Assembly (NCBI RefSeq): GCF_018388445.1
Contig: NZ_CP074405.1
Coordinates: forward strand, 1,922,001-1,986,000
Direction of reading: 5' to 3'
Origin: Cellulomonas wangleii
GTDB lineage: Bacteria > Actinomycetota > Actinomycetes > Actinomycetales > Cellulomonadaceae
Length of the DNA stretch: 64,000 nt
Part shown: piece by piece, positions 63,694-64,000 of the stretch
Numbering within the stretch: the stretch's first letter is position 1
Layout: each line of letters opens with the position of its first letter
The notes under the pieces: generated by a model
Told to the model about the DNA's origin: nothing
The model's database searches: none
What the model saw: only the letters and a program-made list of their open reading frames with translations
Made by a program: the position numbers and the translations under genes

Positions 63694-64000
63694 TGGCCAC
63701 GGGATTCGCCCAGTGGGGCAACGACCTCTACACGGGCCGCCGCTCGTACGACATCGTCGGCAAGCGGCGCAGGTGGTACGCCATCTCGCTCGTGCTCGTC
63801 CTCATCTCCGCGGTGCTGCTCGTCAAGCCGGGCCTCAACCCCGGCATCGAGTTCCGCGGCGGCTCGGAGTTCATGGTCTCGGGTGTGCCCACCGACGACC
63901 AGCAGCTCGCGGTCGACACGGTGCAGGCCGTCTCGCCCGAGGAGGCCCCGCGCGTCACGACGGTCGGCGGCAGCTCGCTGCGCATCCAGACGGCCGAGCT
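63693..64000 (+). CDS. secF: protein translocase subunit SecF (cut by window end)
   Basis: The first ~102 residues are seen: a cytoplasmic start (NDLYTGRRSYDIVGKRRRWY), helix 1 (AISLVLVLISAVLLV) and the periplasmic beginning PGLNPGIEFRGGSEFMV, the SecF hallmark. It partners SecD. The ATG shares a base with the secD stop. Confidence 0.95.
   Translation, partial: MATGFAQWGNDLYTGRRSYDIVGKRRRWYAISLVLVLISAVLLVKPGLNPGIEFRGGSEFMVSGVPTDDQQLAVDTVQAVSPEEAPRVTTVGGSSLRIQTAE

Overview
The window is about 74% G+C, uses GTG and TTG starts freely, packs genes with 4-base ATGA/GTGA overlaps, and carries actinobacterial hallmark genes (a phosphatidylinositol mannoside operon, an SsgA-like protein, MoeZ, ANTAR/SpoIIE regulators, an NnaR-type HemD regulator). 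It looks like chromosomal DNA of an actinomycete, most likely a Cellulomonas-like member of Micrococcales; the genus is an inference from gene content, not from a search. No rRNA, insertion sequence, phage or CRISPR array was seen.

Positions 1-29,900 form a nitrogen-acquisition region. A MoeZ-like adenylyltransferase and a cupin run left; narK and a giant single-chain nitrate reductase (molybdenum domain plus flavodoxin/FAD reductase) run right. A pair of CrcB/Fluc fluoride channel genes follows on the minus strand. From 8,635 a tightly packed series runs to 21,912: ureA, a histidine-rich CbiX-like protein, ureB, ureC, ureF, ureG, ureD, a urea transporter and, coupled to the transporter stop codon, a degenerate ABC ATPase, a YhgE/Pip membrane protein and a large channel-FUSC fusion. 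There is no ureE. After a DUF1269 protein comes the nitrite operon: nirB, nirD, siroheme synthase, nnaR-like regulator and sirohydrochlorin chelatase. The promoters of narK and nirB share a spaced element over about 70 bases, which suggests one regulator for both halves of nitrate assimilation.

Positions 29,000-42,400 hold a glycosyltransferase, a GAF-ANTAR/SpoIIE phosphatase pair, a GT-C type membrane glycosyltransferase, a GH31 glycosidase, a TetR regulator with a visible operator, and a peptide ABC transporter (oppA, oppB, oppC, fused oppDF).

Positions 42,400-64,000 are core chromosome: tRNA-Val(GAC), tRNA-Cys and tRNA-Gly on the minus strand, pabB and pabC, an SsgA-like gene, tRNA-Val(CAC), a remnant of an alpha/beta hydrolase, nadE, then thrS-HIT-pgsA-patA-pimA, pdxS-Nudix-aminotransferase-pdxT, yebC, ruvCAB, and yajC-secD-secF (cut by the window end).

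The most unusual parts are the ureE-less urease operon with its His-rich CbiX-like protein, and the pseudo-ATPase/YhgE/channel-FUSC cassette attached to it.
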